Below are positions 46,508 through 56,885 of a stretch of 64,000 nucleotides of DNA, piece after piece. A program made the translations under genes and the position numbers. Within the stretch, counting starts at the first letter, position 1, and each line of letters begins with the position of its first letter. The stretch covers positions 186,001 to 250,000 of the forward strand of contig NZ_RCIZ01000004.1 in NCBI RefSeq assembly GCF_003666685.1. Reading direction: 5' to 3'. Under the pieces are notes generated by a model. That model made no database searches. It was given only the letters and a program-made list of their open reading frames with translations, and was not told where the DNA came from. The stretch is from Mesorhizobium sp. YM1C-6-2 (GTDB lineage: Bacteria; Pseudomonadota; Alphaproteobacteria; Rhizobiales; Rhizobiaceae).

Positions 46508-47212
46508 ATGACCACGCAGACGAAGCCGATCGAACTCTATTACTGGCCGACCCCGAACGGCTGGAAAGTCACCATCATGCTGGAGGAACTCGGCGTTCCC
46601 TACGAGGTCAAGTACATCAACATCGGCAAGGGTGAGCAGTTCGAGCCGTCATTCCTGAAGATCGCCCCGAACAACCGCATGCCGGCGATCATCGATCCCG
46701 AGGGGCCGGGCGGAGAGCCGCTCTCCATCTTCGAATCCGGCGCGATCCTGCAATATCTCGGCCGCAAGTTCGGAAAGTTCTATCCAGCCGAGGAGCGCGC
46801 CAGGGTCGACGTAGAACAGTGGCTTTTCTGGCAGGTCGGCGGGCTCGGTCCCATGGCCGGGCAGGCGCATCACTTCCGGAACTATGCGCCTGAGAAGGTT
46901 CCCTATGCGATCAAGCGCTACACCGACGAGGTGAACAGGCTTTACGGCGTCATGAACAAGCGTCTGGCGGACCGGGAGTTCCTGGCCGGCGACTATTCGA
47001 TCGCTGACATGGCCTCTGTCGGCTGGACGAGATCCTACAAGAACCAGGGCCAGGAGATCGAGGACTTCCCGCATCTGAAGCGGTGGTTCGATGCGCTCCA
47101 TGCGCGCCCGGCAGTCGAACGGGCCATCGCGGTCGGGCAGGAACGGCGCAACAACCTCGCCGACGATAAGGAAGCGCAAAAGGTGCTGTTCGGACAGCGC
47201 GCAAGAGCCTAG
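46508..47212 (+). CDS. Glutathione transferase / YfcG-like disulfide oxidoreductase
   Basis: 234 aa. Thioredoxin-fold domain IELYYWPTPNGWKVTIMLEELGVPYEVKYINIGKGEQFEPSFLKIAPNNRMPAI (TPNGWK is the Nu-class active-site segment), ES in SIFESGAILQYLG for glutathione, then the helical C-domain with FWQVGGLGPMAGQAHHFRNYAPE. The Nu class shows glutathione-dependent disulfide-bond reductase activity rather than classical conjugation. Confidence 0.93.
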   Translation: MTTQTKPIELYYWPTPNGWKVTIMLEELGVPYEVKYINIGKGEQFEPSFLKIAPNNRMPAIIDPEGPGGEPLSIFESGAILQYLGRKFGKFYPAEERARVDVEQWLFWQVGGLGPMAGQAHHFRNYAPEKVPYAIKRYTDEVNRLYGVMNKRLADREFLAGDYSIADMASVGWTRSYKNQGQEIEDFPHLKRWFDALHARPAVERAIAVGQERRNNLADDKEAQKVLFGQRARA

Positions 47213-47253
47213 CGACCAATCATGGGCGGAAAGTCGGGCGGCCCCGCGCCGCC

Positions 47254-47598
47254 CTACTGCCGCTTCCAGTTCTGCGAACGGCAGATCAGTCCACCGAAAA
47301 CGCAGCCGCTCATCTTGAGCGAGTTGCCTGAGAGCGTTCCCTTGCCTGAATAGGTCTTGTCGGTCTCTGGGTCGGTTATGTTGCCGGAATACTGGTTATC
47401 GCCGTCGGCCTTGAACTTGCCGATGCTTTTGCCCGCGAATTTGCCGGACGCGAGCTTGATACAGAAGCTGGAGCCGCAGCCCGAGATCGCGGCGATGGAG
47501 CCCTTGTCGGTCCGCCAGTTGCCTTCGATCGGATCTGCGTAGGCCGATCCAGCTATTACTGCCGAAGCCGCGATCGCTAGGCTCAATCTACGAAACAT
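47254..47598 (-). CDS. DUF2147 exported protein
   Basis: 114 aa from ATG 47598 (SD GGGAGGA). Signal peptide MFRRLSLAIAASAVIAGSAYA, then IEGNWRTDKGSIAAISGCGSSFCIKLASG ... KTYSGKGTLSGNSLKMSGCVFGGLICRSQNW, the small lipocalin-like DUF2147 fold with four cysteines. Periplasmic; function unknown. Confidence 0.88.
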   Translation of the reverse strand: MFRRLSLAIAASAVIAGSAYADPIEGNWRTDKGSIAAISGCGSSFCIKLASGKFAGKSIGKFKADGDNQYSGNITDPETDKTYSGKGTLSGNSLKMSGCVFGGLICRSQNWKRQ

Positions 47599-47954
47599 TT
47601 CGTCCTCCCGGGCTCCGCGTTGTCGCGCCAGCTCCGCCAAATTACGCCAAACCAGCGGGATGCGGAAGCAATCGTCTTCGCAATGACGGCGCATGCTCCG
47701 TCTCGCGTGGTTATCAAAGGCTTGCCGCCGGTCATGCGGATTTTAAGCACCTTTTCGCGAAAGCCGCGCAGGGCCGCGCTTCGTATCCTTAATGATTTCC
47801 GGCATTTACCTCCTGTTTGAACTTTGTTTGTCGCAAATTAAGCAAGCCATTTAACGACGGATTCAAGGCTGGCCGGCCATCCTTCGAAGCATCGGAAGAG
47901 CAGCCCGGGGACACAAAAGGGAGCCGCTCTCTGGAGTTGTGACAGGGGATAAAA
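47599..47954. other. Intergenic region between DUF2147 and Sel1-like genes
   Basis: 356 bp between divergent genes. AT-rich around 47795-47850 (TTTGAACTTTGTTTGTCGCA), which likely holds the promoter of the plus-strand gene; no small gene or strong hairpin is supported. Confidence 0.5.
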
Positions 47955-48215
47955 ATGGCACGATTTGAAATGCTTGAGCAGGGTTTCGGTAGCGCTGGCG
48001 CGCAGGCGGACATCCTTTTCGAACTGGGCATGATGTATGCGACCGGCCGCGACTGCGACACCGACATCGTCGCCGCCCACAAATGGTTCAACATCGCCGC
48101 GATCAAGGGCTCGGTCCGCGCGGCGGAACTGCGCTCGGAACTGTCGGCCACGATGTCGAAGGCCGATATCGCCAAGGCGCTGCGCGAAGCGCGCGAGTGG
48201 ATGACGATGCACTGA
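47955..48215 (+). CDS. Small Sel1-repeat-like protein
   Basis: 86 aa, SD AGGGGAT. One Sel1-type helical pair: ADILFELGMMYATGRDCDTDIVAAHKWFNIAAIKGSVRAAELRSEL, followed by a helical tail (MSKADIAKALREAREWMTM). No signal peptide. A single repeat cannot form a solenoid, so it probably acts as a small adaptor or dimer. Widely kept in rhizobia as far as I recall; function unknown. Confidence 0.8.
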   Translation: MARFEMLEQGFGSAGAQADILFELGMMYATGRDCDTDIVAAHKWFNIAAIKGSVRAAELRSELSATMSKADIAKALREAREWMTMH

Positions 48216-48347
48216 TCTCCGGGTCAGGCGATGAATTGGCCGAGGCCGCGAAGACGGCCCGGCCGGCAAAAGACGCGGGTCAACCCGCGCTGTGACGACA
48301 GGGCAGAGGCGATGCCGGGGCGTGGGGACGACCCGGCGGCAACCACC

Positions 48348-48385
48348 AAAAGGCCGCGATCGGACAAAGAGCCGGCGCGGCCTTT
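48348..48385 (+). terminator. Hairpin in the leader of the branched-chain binding-protein gene
   Basis: 10-bp perfect stem AAAGGCCGCG / CGCGGCCTTT with a 17-nt loop, 112 bp before the next start, with only a short T-run. It may end the Sel1-like transcript or act as an attenuator in the leader of the following gene; sequence alone does not decide. Confidence 0.45.
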
Positions 48386-48497
48386 CGCGTTTGGATGCGG
48401 CATCGTCCGTTGGCGCCGCCGCTCAATTGCGTGGATCGTCTTGCATTCCGCAATAATTTCACTCACCATTTTCGGGTCATCAGGGGGAGAAGCTCGA

Positions 48498-49622
48498 ATG
48501 AAACTCACGACAATCATCGGTGCCGCGGCACTTGGCCTTGCGTTCGGCGCGCAGGGCGCCCGCGCCCAGGAAGATATCGTCATCGCGGTCGCCGGCCCGA
48601 TCACCGGGCAGCTCGCGACCATCGGCGACCAGTTCAAGACGGGCGCACAGGCCGCTGCCGACGCCATCAATGCGGCGGGCGGCGTAAACGGCCGCCAGAT
48701 CAAGCTTTCTATCCAGGATGACGTCTGCGATCCGAAACAGGCGGTCTCGGTTGCCAACCGCATCGTGGCGGAAGGCATCAAGTTCATCGATGGGCACGCT
48801 TGCTCGGGCTCGAGCATACCGGCGTCCGCGGTCTATGCGGAAGCGGGCGTGCTGATGATGAGCCCGGCTTCCTCGAATCCGGTGCTCACCGATGCTGCCG
48901 CCGAGAGCGGCTGGCCGACGATCATGCGCCTCTACACGCGCGATGATGCGCAGGGCGCATTCATCGGGCCGTGGATCGCCGAGAAGTACAAGGACAAGAA
49001 CGTCGTCATCCTGCACGACAAGAGCGCTTACGGTCAGGGTGTCGCCGATGCGGTGAAGGCGACGATGAACACCAGCGGCCTGAACGAGGTCATGTACGAA
49101 GGCATCAATGCCGGCGACAAGGACTATTCCGCGCTGGTGACCAAGATGAAGGAACTCAAGGCCGACGTTGTCTATTTCGGCGGCTACCACCCCGAGGCCG
49201 GCCTGATCCTGCGCCAGTCCGCCGAGCAGGGCTTCAAGTTCCAGCTGATCATGCCCGACTCGATCGCCTCGCCGGAATTCTGGCAGGTTGCCGGGCCGGC
49301 GGGCGAGGGCACCATGTTCGTCTTCCCGTCGGACCCGCAGTCCAAGCCCGAGGCCAAGGAAGCGGTCGAGAAGATCAAGGCCAGCGGCTTCGTGCCGGAA
49401 GGCTTCACCCTGTTTTCCTATGCCGTGGTCCAGGCCGTGGCCCAGGGTATCGAGCGCGCCGGCACGGACGATCCGATGAAGGTCGCCGAAGCGCTCAAGA
49501 ACGGCGAGCCGATCAGCACGGTCGTCGGCCAGATCACGTTCGACGAGAAGGGTGACATCAAGGATGCCACTTACGACATCAACCAGTGGCATGACGGGCA
49601 GTACGCGCCGATCAAGCCATAA
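48498..49622 (+). CDS. Branched-chain amino acid ABC transporter binding protein (LivJ-like)
   Basis: 374 aa from ATG 48498 (SD GGGGGAGAA). Signal peptide MKLTTIIGAAALGLAFGAQGARA, then IVIAVAGPITGQLATIGDQFKTGAQAAADAINAAGGVNGRQIKLSIQDDVCDP, the type I periplasmic-binding fold of Leu/Ile/Val proteins; HACSGSSIPASAVYAEAG and KSAYGQGVADAVK also fit. Solitary here: no liv permease or ATPase genes adjoin. Leucine supply would match the leucine catabolic genes downstream. Confidence 0.93.
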   Translation: MKLTTIIGAAALGLAFGAQGARAQEDIVIAVAGPITGQLATIGDQFKTGAQAAADAINAAGGVNGRQIKLSIQDDVCDPKQAVSVANRIVAEGIKFIDGHACSGSSIPASAVYAEAGVLMMSPASSNPVLTDAAAESGWPTIMRLYTRDDAQGAFIGPWIAEKYKDKNVVILHDKSAYGQGVADAVKATMNTSGLNEVMYEGINAGDKDYSALVTKMKELKADVVYFGGYHPEAGLILRQSAEQGFKFQLIMPDSIASPEFWQVAGPAGEGTMFVFPSDPQSKPEAKEAVEKIKASGFVPEGFTLFSYAVVQAVAQGIERAGTDDPMKVAEALKNGEPISTVVGQITFDEKGDIKDATYDINQWHDGQYAPIKP

Positions 49623-49641
49623 TCCGATTTAGCCGACCATG

Positions 49642-49668
49642 AAAGGCCGGGTCCGCCCGGCCTTTTTC
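49642..49668 (+). terminator. Rho-independent terminator
   Basis: AAAGGCCGGG-TCCG-CCCGGCCTTT followed by TTCTT, 20 bp after the livJ-like stop. The near-symmetric stem may also serve the converging mccA transcript, whose stop is at 49670. Confidence 0.88.
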
Positions 49669-49669
49669 T

Positions 49670-51673
49670 TTACGGGGCGACGGCTTCCTCGAACGTGACG
49701 AGCACGGTTCCTTCGGCGATCTGTGCGCCTTCCGCGACGATCTCGGCGACGACGCCGTCATGTAGCGCGGCGATCGTGTGCTCCATCTTCATCGCCTCGA
49801 GGACCAACAGTGGCTGGCCCTTTGTGACCGCATCACCCTTGGCGGCACGCACGATCTTCACCAGGCCCGGCATCGGGGCGCGCATGCTGCCGACGGCTGC
49901 CTCGGCCTTGGCGGCTTCGGCGAAGGGATCGGGCAGCACGAAATCGAAGGACGCGCCATCCGAAAACACGGTGACGTGGCCGGGCCAGCGGGCGGTGCGG
50001 AGCGTCTCCGCCGTTGAAGGCGGGACGGTGCGCAGCATCACGGACGACACGTCCGGTTGCGCGCCTGCGCTTGCTTCGCCGTTACCTTCAACAGGAAATG
50101 CCGCGATCGTCGCGCGCCAGTCCGCCACCGAAACATCCGCTGCGATCCGCTCATCGCCGAAGCCGATGCCGACGCGCCGCTCGATCGGATGGAAATGCGT
50201 ATAGCCGGCAAGCGACGACCACGGATCGTCGTCCTGCGGCAGGGTATCGAGACCGGCGGCGGCAATCATGGCGGCGGACACGATTTCGGGTGAGGGGGCC
50301 GGTGTCGTCGTCAGCGTATCGAGCTTGCGGGCGATGAGCGCCGTATCGACATCACCCGCGGCGAAATCAGGATCGCGCGCCAGTGCCGACAGGAAAGCGA
50401 TGTTGGTGACCGACCCGGCAATCTCGGTGGATTCCAACGCACTCGACAGGGCATCGAGCGCTGCCGCGCGGTCAGGCCCGTGCACGACGAGCTTGGCGAT
50501 CATCGGATCGTAGAACGGCGAGATCGTGTCGCCTTCTCTCACACCGGTCTCGACGCGGAGTGCCGGGCCGGTGGCGGGGAACCTCAGGTGATGCAGCTTA
50601 CCGGTGGCCGGCAGGAAGCCGCGCGCGGCGTCCTCGGCATAGATTCGCGCCTCGAAGGCATGACCCGACTGCGTGATCTCGTCTTGTGTCTTCGGCAGCT
50701 TTTCGCCAGCTGCGACGCGCAACTGCCATTCGACGAGGTCGAGGCCGGTGACCATCTCGGTCACCGGATGCTCGACCTGTAGGCGCGTGTTCATCTCCAT
50801 GAACCAGAAGCGGTCGGGCCTCAGCCCCTCCGATGCGTCGGCGATGAATTCGATCGTGCCTGCGCCCGAATAGCGGATCGCCTTAGCCGCCGTGACCGCA
50901 GCCTGGGTCACCGCCGCGCGCATCGCCTCGGACATGCCGGGGGCAGGGGCCTCCTCGATCACCTTCTGGTGACGCCGCTGCGCCGAGCAGTCGCGTTCGA
51001 AGAGGTGAACGGCATTGCCAAAATTGTCGCCGAAGACCTGGCATTCGATGTGGCGCGGCCGGTCGACATATTTCTCGACCAGCACCCGGTCGTCGCCGAA
51101 GGCTGCCTTCGCCTCGCGCCGCGCCGAGGACAGCGCCTCGGCGAAATCATCCGCCAGCTCGACCTTGCGCATGCCCTTGCCGCCGCCGCCGGCGCGCGCC
51201 TTGATCAGCACGGGATAGCCGATTTCCCGCGCCTTGGTAGCGAGCAGGACGAGCTCCTGCGCCTCGCCGTGATAGCCGGGAACGACCGGTACGCCGGCGC
51301 GCTCCATCAGCCGCTTGGCAGCGTCCTTCAGGCCCATTGCCCGGATCGAGGCGGCTGACGGGCCGATGAAGACGAGCCCCGCCGCAGTCACCTGGTCGAC
51401 GAAATCAGGGTTCTCCGACAGGAAGCCGTAGCCCGGGTGGATGGCCTCGGCGCGCGTATTGATCGCGGCGGCTATGATCCTGTCGTCGCGCAGATAGCTT
51501 TCGCCGACCTGCGAGGGGCCGATATGGACCGCCTCGTCGGCCATGCCGACGTGGAGGGCGCCGGCGTCCGCGTCCGAATAGACGGCGACGGTGGCGACCC
51601 CCATGCGGCGGGCGGTGCGGATGATGCGGCAGGCGATCTCGCCGCGATTGGCAATGAGGATCTTCCTGAACAT
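49670..51673 (-). CDS. mccA: Methylcrotonyl-CoA carboxylase biotin-carrying alpha subunit
   Basis: 667 aa. Biotin carboxylase domains (MFRKILIANRGEIACRIIRTARRMGVATVAVYSDADAG; ATP-grasp loop KARAGGGGKGMRKV; FMEMNTRLQVEHPVTEMVTG) and the C-terminal biotinyl motif VLEAMKMEHTI. Length and context with IVD and the beta subunit favour 3-methylcrotonyl-CoA over acetyl/propionyl-CoA. It sits 3 bp downstream of a VOC gene but 6.4 kb from its beta subunit gene. Confidence 0.88.
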   Translation of the reverse strand: MFRKILIANRGEIACRIIRTARRMGVATVAVYSDADAGALHVGMADEAVHIGPSQVGESYLRDDRIIAAAINTRAEAIHPGYGFLSENPDFVDQVTAAGLVFIGPSAASIRAMGLKDAAKRLMERAGVPVVPGYHGEAQELVLLATKAREIGYPVLIKARAGGGGKGMRKVELADDFAEALSSARREAKAAFGDDRVLVEKYVDRPRHIECQVFGDNFGNAVHLFERDCSAQRRHQKVIEEAPAPGMSEAMRAAVTQAAVTAAKAIRYSGAGTIEFIADASEGLRPDRFWFMEMNTRLQVEHPVTEMVTGLDLVEWQLRVAAGEKLPKTQDEITQSGHAFEARIYAEDAARGFLPATGKLHHLRFPATGPALRVETGVREGDTISPFYDPMIAKLVVHGPDRAAALDALSSALESTEIAGSVTNIAFLSALARDPDFAAGDVDTALIARKLDTLTTTPAPSPEIVSAAMIAAAGLDTLPQDDDPWSSLAGYTHFHPIERRVGIGFGDERIAADVSVADWRATIAAFPVEGNGEASAGAQPDVSSVMLRTVPPSTAETLRTARWPGHVTVFSDGASFDFVLPDPFAEAAKAEAAVGSMRAPMPGLVKIVRAAKGDAVTKGQPLLVLEAMKMEHTIAALHDGVVAEIVAEGAQIAEGTVLVTFEEAVAP

Positions 51674-51676
51674 GCC

Positions 51677-52441
51677 CTATTTCTTCGCTGCCAGCAGCGC
51701 GAAATGCGCCCCCTGCGGGTCCTGCGCATTGACGACCCAGCTACCGCCGGGAACCTCCATCGGTCCCATCGTGATCTTGCCGCCATTGTCGGTGATGCGT
51801 TTTGCGCCGGCTTGGATGTCGTCGACGTTGAAGTAGAACTGCCAGGCGGGCATCGGCATCTGCGGCGGTTTGGTCATGATGCCGCCGACGCCTTCGTCGC
51901 TTCCGGTTCCGAAGATCAGGTAGATGCCCATCTCGCCCATGTCGAAGTCGCGCACCTTGGTCCAGCCGAACTGCTTCGAATAGAAGCCGAAAGCAGCTTT
52001 GTACTCGCCTGCATAGAGTTCGTGCCAGCCGACATGGCCGGGTGCCGTGCGCGGGATCGGCTGCTCGTCGGGGCCGGACGGGCTCATCAGCATGAAGGCT
52101 GCTCCCTGCGGATCGGCTACGACCGAGAAACGGCCGACCCCAGGAATGTCGGACGGTTCGCGATGTACCGCCCCGCCCGCCTTCTGCACGCTCGCCGTTG
52201 CGGCATCCACGTCCTTGGCGTGCACATAACCCATCCAGCAGGGCGGCGTGCCCATCGCCTTGGCTTCCTCGGGAAGCAGCATCACACCGGCGACGCCGCG
52301 CTCACCGGCGCTGAAGACCACATAGTCTACCCCCGAACCCTCGAAGGGTTGAGACGTCCAGCCAACCACCTTCTTGTAGAAAGCCTCGGCAGCAGCGACG
52401 TCGGTCGTCATCAACTCGTACCAGAAGAATTCGGATGCCAT
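51677..52441 (-). CDS. Two-domain VOC (glyoxalase-fold) protein
   Basis: 254 aa from ATG 52441 (SD AAAGGAGGA). Two tandem VOC modules: FFWYELMTTDVAAAEAFYKKVVGW (about 5-125) and GWHELYAGEYKAAFGFYSKQFGWTK (about 130-250). Such duplicated proteins often lack known activity. It is almost contiguous with mccA, so it is probably co-expressed with it. Confidence 0.88.
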   Translation of the reverse strand: MASEFFWYELMTTDVAAAEAFYKKVVGWTSQPFEGSGVDYVVFSAGERGVAGVMLLPEEAKAMGTPPCWMGYVHAKDVDAATASVQKAGGAVHREPSDIPGVGRFSVVADPQGAAFMLMSPSGPDEQPIPRTAPGHVGWHELYAGEYKAAFGFYSKQFGWTKVRDFDMGEMGIYLIFGTGSDEGVGGIMTKPPQMPMPAWQFYFNVDDIQAGAKRITDNGGKITMGPMEVPGGSWVVNAQDPQGAHFALLAAKK

Positions 52442-52816
52442 GTCGTCCTCCTTTGGCTGTCGCGCCTCCGCAGGCGTGCATGTTACGAGGCGCAGGGGGA
52501 GGGCGCAAACCGGCGCGGACGTGGTGAAGCGCATCTCCTGACAGGACGCCGGGCGCTGCGGTCTGTCGGTAGATCACGGCGACAATGCCGATTGGCCGTG
52601 TTACGAAAGTCAAATTTCGAAGCCTGCCAAATTCCGGAACAGTCAAGGTCCAGAGCGTCAACAATATTGACCAAAGCAAAGACGGATTTTCTACGAGAAA
52701 AGCCTGTTGTCGATTTGCAACGGTTCCGCAGAAAATCGCCGGACTTCATCTGCTCAACTGTTCAGGAAAAATGCCTGTGCTAAAGTTCGTTCGGGTGGGT
52801 TGATGCGGAGTCTGAG
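52442..52816. promoter_or_regulatory. Divergent promoter region VOC-mccA / outer-membrane protein
   Basis: 375 bp without a gene. The stretch 52600-52795 is distinctly AT-richer than its neighbourhood (CAACAATATTGACCAAAGCA) and should contain the promoter of the outer-membrane protein gene; no exact -35/-10 assignment is made. Confidence 0.5.
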
Positions 52817-53506
52817 ATGAAGAAGATTCTCCTGGCCTCTACCCTCCTGTGCTCGATGAGCGGCTACGCATTGGCGGCTGACGCAGTCGTCGTCGAATCC
52901 CCTCCCGAAGTTTACGTAGCTCCCGTATTCAACTGGACAGGCGGCTACATTGGCGGCCAGGTCGGATATCTCTGGGGCGACGGCGATCTCGATGCCGATG
53001 ACGGCTCGGTCGCGTCGGTCGAACCTGACGGCTGGTTGGGTGGTCTCTACGTCGGCTACAACTACCAGTTCACCAACAACGTGGTGCTCGGCATCGACGC
53101 GGATTTCGCCTGGACTGGCGCGGACGACGACGCGTCCGCCTTCGACGGCGGCGGAACCCTTATCGGCTCGATCCAGAGCGAACTCGACTGGGAAGGCGCC
53201 GTGAGGGGGCGCCTCGGCTACGCCGTCGACCGCTTCCTGCCCTATGTCGCGGGCGGCGTGGCGTTCGGAAAAATGGATGCCGAGATATTCAGTCTCGCTC
53301 CGGCGTCGCTCGGAAGCGATGACGATACGGCTGTCGGCTGGACGATCGGCGTAGGTCTCGACTACGCCTTCACCGACAACATCATCGGGCGCGCCGAATA
53401 CCGTTATACCGATTTCGGAGATTTCGATTTCAATATCGGCGACGGAAGCGGATCGGTCGATCTGTCGACCAACGACGTCCGGTTGGGCATCGCATACAAG
53501 TTCTAA
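52817..53506 (+). CDS. Omp25/Omp31-type outer-membrane beta-barrel protein
   Basis: 229 aa. Signal peptide MKKILLASTLLCSMSGYALAADA, then the Omp25/31 pattern FNWTGGYIGGQVGYLWGDGD, GLYVGYNYQFTNNVVLGIDADFAW, VRGRLGYAVDRFLPYVAGGVAFG, DYAFTDNIIGRAEYRYTDFGDF and the terminal LGIAYKF with C-terminal Phe. Eight-stranded barrel expected. A terminator follows. Confidence 0.94.
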   Translation: MKKILLASTLLCSMSGYALAADAVVVESPPEVYVAPVFNWTGGYIGGQVGYLWGDGDLDADDGSVASVEPDGWLGGLYVGYNYQFTNNVVLGIDADFAWTGADDDASAFDGGGTLIGSIQSELDWEGAVRGRLGYAVDRFLPYVAGGVAFGKMDAEIFSLAPASLGSDDDTAVGWTIGVGLDYAFTDNIIGRAEYRYTDFGDFDFNIGDGSGSVDLSTNDVRLGIAYKF

Positions 53507-53535
53507 CCCGGCGCGAGGCGCCAGGGGGACAGTCG

Positions 53536-53561
53536 AGACGCCGGCCTTCGTGCCGGCGTCT
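53536..53561 (+). terminator. Terminator after the outer-membrane protein gene
   Basis: 10-bp stem AGACGCCGGC / GCCGGCGTCT closed by a CTTCGT loop, followed by TGCTTTG. It stands 30 bp after the stop codon, where a terminator is expected; the T-run is broken. Confidence 0.75.
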
Positions 53562-53585
53562 TGCTTTGTGGCGAAGCGATCCTGC

Positions 53586-54068
53586 TCAATTGGCCGCGAC
53601 GAGCTCGACCTGCTCGACGCCGGCGGCGATGCCGATGCCGGGCTCGCCTTCTACGGCCAGCGGCTGCAGTGAGAAGGCCTCGCCGGTGCCGCCGACCAGA
53701 ACGTCGGCGCCGAGCCCGATGCCCGCTGCCGCGGCGGCGTCGACGCCGCCATATTTGCCTGCCAGCGCGCCGGTGCCCGAGGCGGGCGAGACGGCGTACA
53801 CGGCCCAGGCAAGATGACCTTCCTCGACCATGCCGATCTCCACACCGTATTGGTGGACCTTGCCGGTGTAGTTTTCAGTCTTGCCGTCGGTGTGGGTGAA
53901 CACGCAGGTCATGGTCTGCTTGCGTACCAGGATCTCGCCGATGCCGATCGACGTGTCACATTTGAGCATGCCGATCTGGGTTTTGGACCAGGCCGGGCCG
54001 GTGATCATAAGCGCAAGCGCAGCACCGGCGAGCGGTGCGAGGCGCAGCATAAGCGGTGCATTTGCCAT
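53586..54068 (-). CDS. DUF992 exported protein
   Basis: 160 aa. Signal peptide (LAPLAGAALALMITGPAWS), then TQIGMLKCDTSIGIGEILVRKQTMTCVFTHTDGKTENYTGKVHQYGVEIG ... GALAGKYGGVDAAAAAGIGLGADVLVGG, the DUF992 domain with two conserved cysteines. Periplasmic or outer-membrane-associated; function unknown. Confidence 0.9.
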   Translation of the reverse strand: MANAPLMLRLAPLAGAALALMITGPAWSKTQIGMLKCDTSIGIGEILVRKQTMTCVFTHTDGKTENYTGKVHQYGVEIGMVEEGHLAWAVYAVSPASGTGALAGKYGGVDAAAAAGIGLGADVLVGGTGEAFSLQPLAVEGEPGIGIAAGVEQVELVAAN

Positions 54069-54182
54069 TCTCGTGGTTTCCCTCGTTTTGTCGACTTGAC
54101 GCCTACGCTTTAACCTTCCCCAGCGTTATCGGCAATTGCCGGGCGTATGCGATGTCATTTTGCGAACGGGAGGGACGTCGCT

Positions 54183-54809
54183 TCAGGCCGGCGCGATGAA
54201 GGGCTGGCTGATCTCCCGGAAGACGGGCAATTCCTCTAGTCGCTCGCAGTGCGAATAAAGGTTGGGGTAGTCCTGCATCGCGATGACATCCGGCAGGGCT
54301 TCCTTCGTGTGGCGGATGGCGCAGGCGACCGCGATGTCGGCATGGCCGATGCGACCCCCGAACCAGTATTCGCTCTGCCGTTCGGCACGGTCCTCCTCCA
54401 GGATCGAAAGCGCACCGGCGATCTGTGCGCGGCAGCGCTCGACCCAGAGCGGCGAGACCTGGTTATGGAGACGCTGCTCGTAGAACAGGCTGACGCCCTT
54501 GTCGGCAAGCCCGGTGGCAAGGCCCGCAACCTTGAGCGCGCGATGACGGTCCGGCTCGGCGGCGGGCAGCAGCGAACGCTCGGCCGGCGCCAGGCTTTCC
54601 AGATGGGCGAGGATCAGGTGGCTGTCGACGAGCACGTCCTCGTCGTCGAGGACGAGTGCGGGAACGCGCATCAGCGGGTTCAGCGGCCTGATCTTCTCCT
54701 TGTCGGAAAACACCGACCACGGGCGATGCTCGAAGGGGAGTTCATAGAGCTTCAGCGCGATGCCGACGCGGCGGACGAAGGAGGAATCGTATTGGCCTAT
54801 GAGGATCAT
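54183..54809 (-). CDS. Glutathione S-transferase family protein
   Basis: 208 aa. N-terminal thioredoxin-like domain ILIGQYDSSFVRRVGIALKLYELPFEHRPWSVF with the Ser active-site region (YDSSFVRRV), RVPALVLDDEDVLVDSHLIL, then the helical C-domain with FGGRIGHADIAVACAIRH. Close to YibF-like GSTs. Cytoplasmic; substrate unknown. Confidence 0.92.
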   Translation of the reverse strand: MILIGQYDSSFVRRVGIALKLYELPFEHRPWSVFSDKEKIRPLNPLMRVPALVLDDEDVLVDSHLILAHLESLAPAERSLLPAAEPDRHRALKVAGLATGLADKGVSLFYEQRLHNQVSPLWVERCRAQIAGALSILEEDRAERQSEYWFGGRIGHADIAVACAIRHTKEALPDVIAMQDYPNLYSHCERLEELPVFREISQPFIAPA

Positions 54810-55000
54810 TGTGTCTCGTGCTCCGGAGCGGGCCGGAGAGTGTCACACGGAGCCGTGTAGCGACAAGGCCGGGGCGGAACGGCTGCTGACATCAGGTGCA
54901 GGGCCGTCGGTCCGTGATCCTCCAAGTTCGGGCTTGGGAGGGTTTGACGCGGGAAGCCGCCAGGCTCCTTAAGCGATCACCCGATCCTCATCCGAGAGGG

Positions 55001-55797
<797 letters not shown>

Positions 55798-55801
<4 letters not shown>

Positions 55802-56784
55802 GTTCCTGCCCGGTGACGGCGCTCGAGCCATGAATGCAGCGCCATCATGCCGAGGATGATCGCGCCGATGAAGATGTTGTAGGCCAGTCCCGGCACGCCG
55901 ACCATGATGATGCCGTTGCGCATGACGCGCAGGATCAGGATGCCGAGCACGGTGCCGATGATGGTTCCGCGTCCGCCCATCAGCGCCGTACCGCCGATGA
56001 CCACCATGGCGATGACCTCGAGCTCGTAGCCGGTGCCGCTGTTCGGATTGGCCGACGACGTGCGGATCGAGCTGATGATTCCGGCGAGGGCGGCCATTGC
56101 CGAGGACAGCATGAAGAGGCCGATCTTGACGCGGGTGACGTTGACGCCGCGGGCCGCCGCCGCGTTCGGGTTGCCGCCCGCCGCCTGGATCCAGTTGCCG
56201 ACGCGGCTTTGCGTCAGGATGTAGCCCAGCACCACGATCGCCAGGATGAACCACACGAGCGACATGTAGAGCCGGAACGGTCCGATGAAGAAATCGCCGA
56301 CGAGCAGTTCGGCAAGCCAGTTGCCTTCCGCGTTCCAGGTACGCTGGGGGAAGCCGTCGGTGACGAAGAGCGCGGTGCCGCGCACGACGAGCAGCATGCC
56401 GAGTGTGACGAGGAAGGACGGTATCTTGAGTTTTGTGACGAAGACGCCGTTGACGAAGCCGATGAGCGCTGCCGTGACGAGCGTCAGCAGGAAGCCGACC
56501 TCCAGCGAGGTGACGCCGGCGTTGAAGAGCGTCCACATCAGCACTGCCGAGAAGCCGAAGACCGAACCGACGGACAGATCGAATTCGCCTGACGTCATCA
56601 GCAGTGTCATCGCCAGGGCGATGAGGCCGAGTTCGACGGTGAAGGCGAGCGTGTTGGAGATGTTCTGCGGCGACAGGAAATTGTGGTTCAGCGTCTGGAA
56701 GACGGCGATCTCCAGAACCAGAAGCACAAACGGGCCGAATTCCGGTCTAGCGATCAGCTTCCGGACGATCGAGCGATTTTCCAA
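55798..56784 (-). CDS. Sugar ABC transporter permease (RbsC/FrcC-like)
   Basis: 328 aa, about ten TM helices. BPD_transp_2 signatures: ALAMTLLMTSGEFDLSVGSVFGFSAVLMW, NGVFVTKLKIPSFLVTLGMLLVVRG and VVIGGTALMGGRGTIIGTVLGILIL. Partner of the ATPase and the binding protein; 101 bp separates it from the binding-protein gene upstream. Confidence 0.93.
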
Positions 56785-56885
56785 CTGGACCCCGCCTCAA
56801 GTTTTTGTTGTCGAGCGTCGCGGCGCACGTGACCTGCAGCGCCGCGGAATGCGTCGGCGGCAGATAGCCGCCGACGCTGCCGGGA

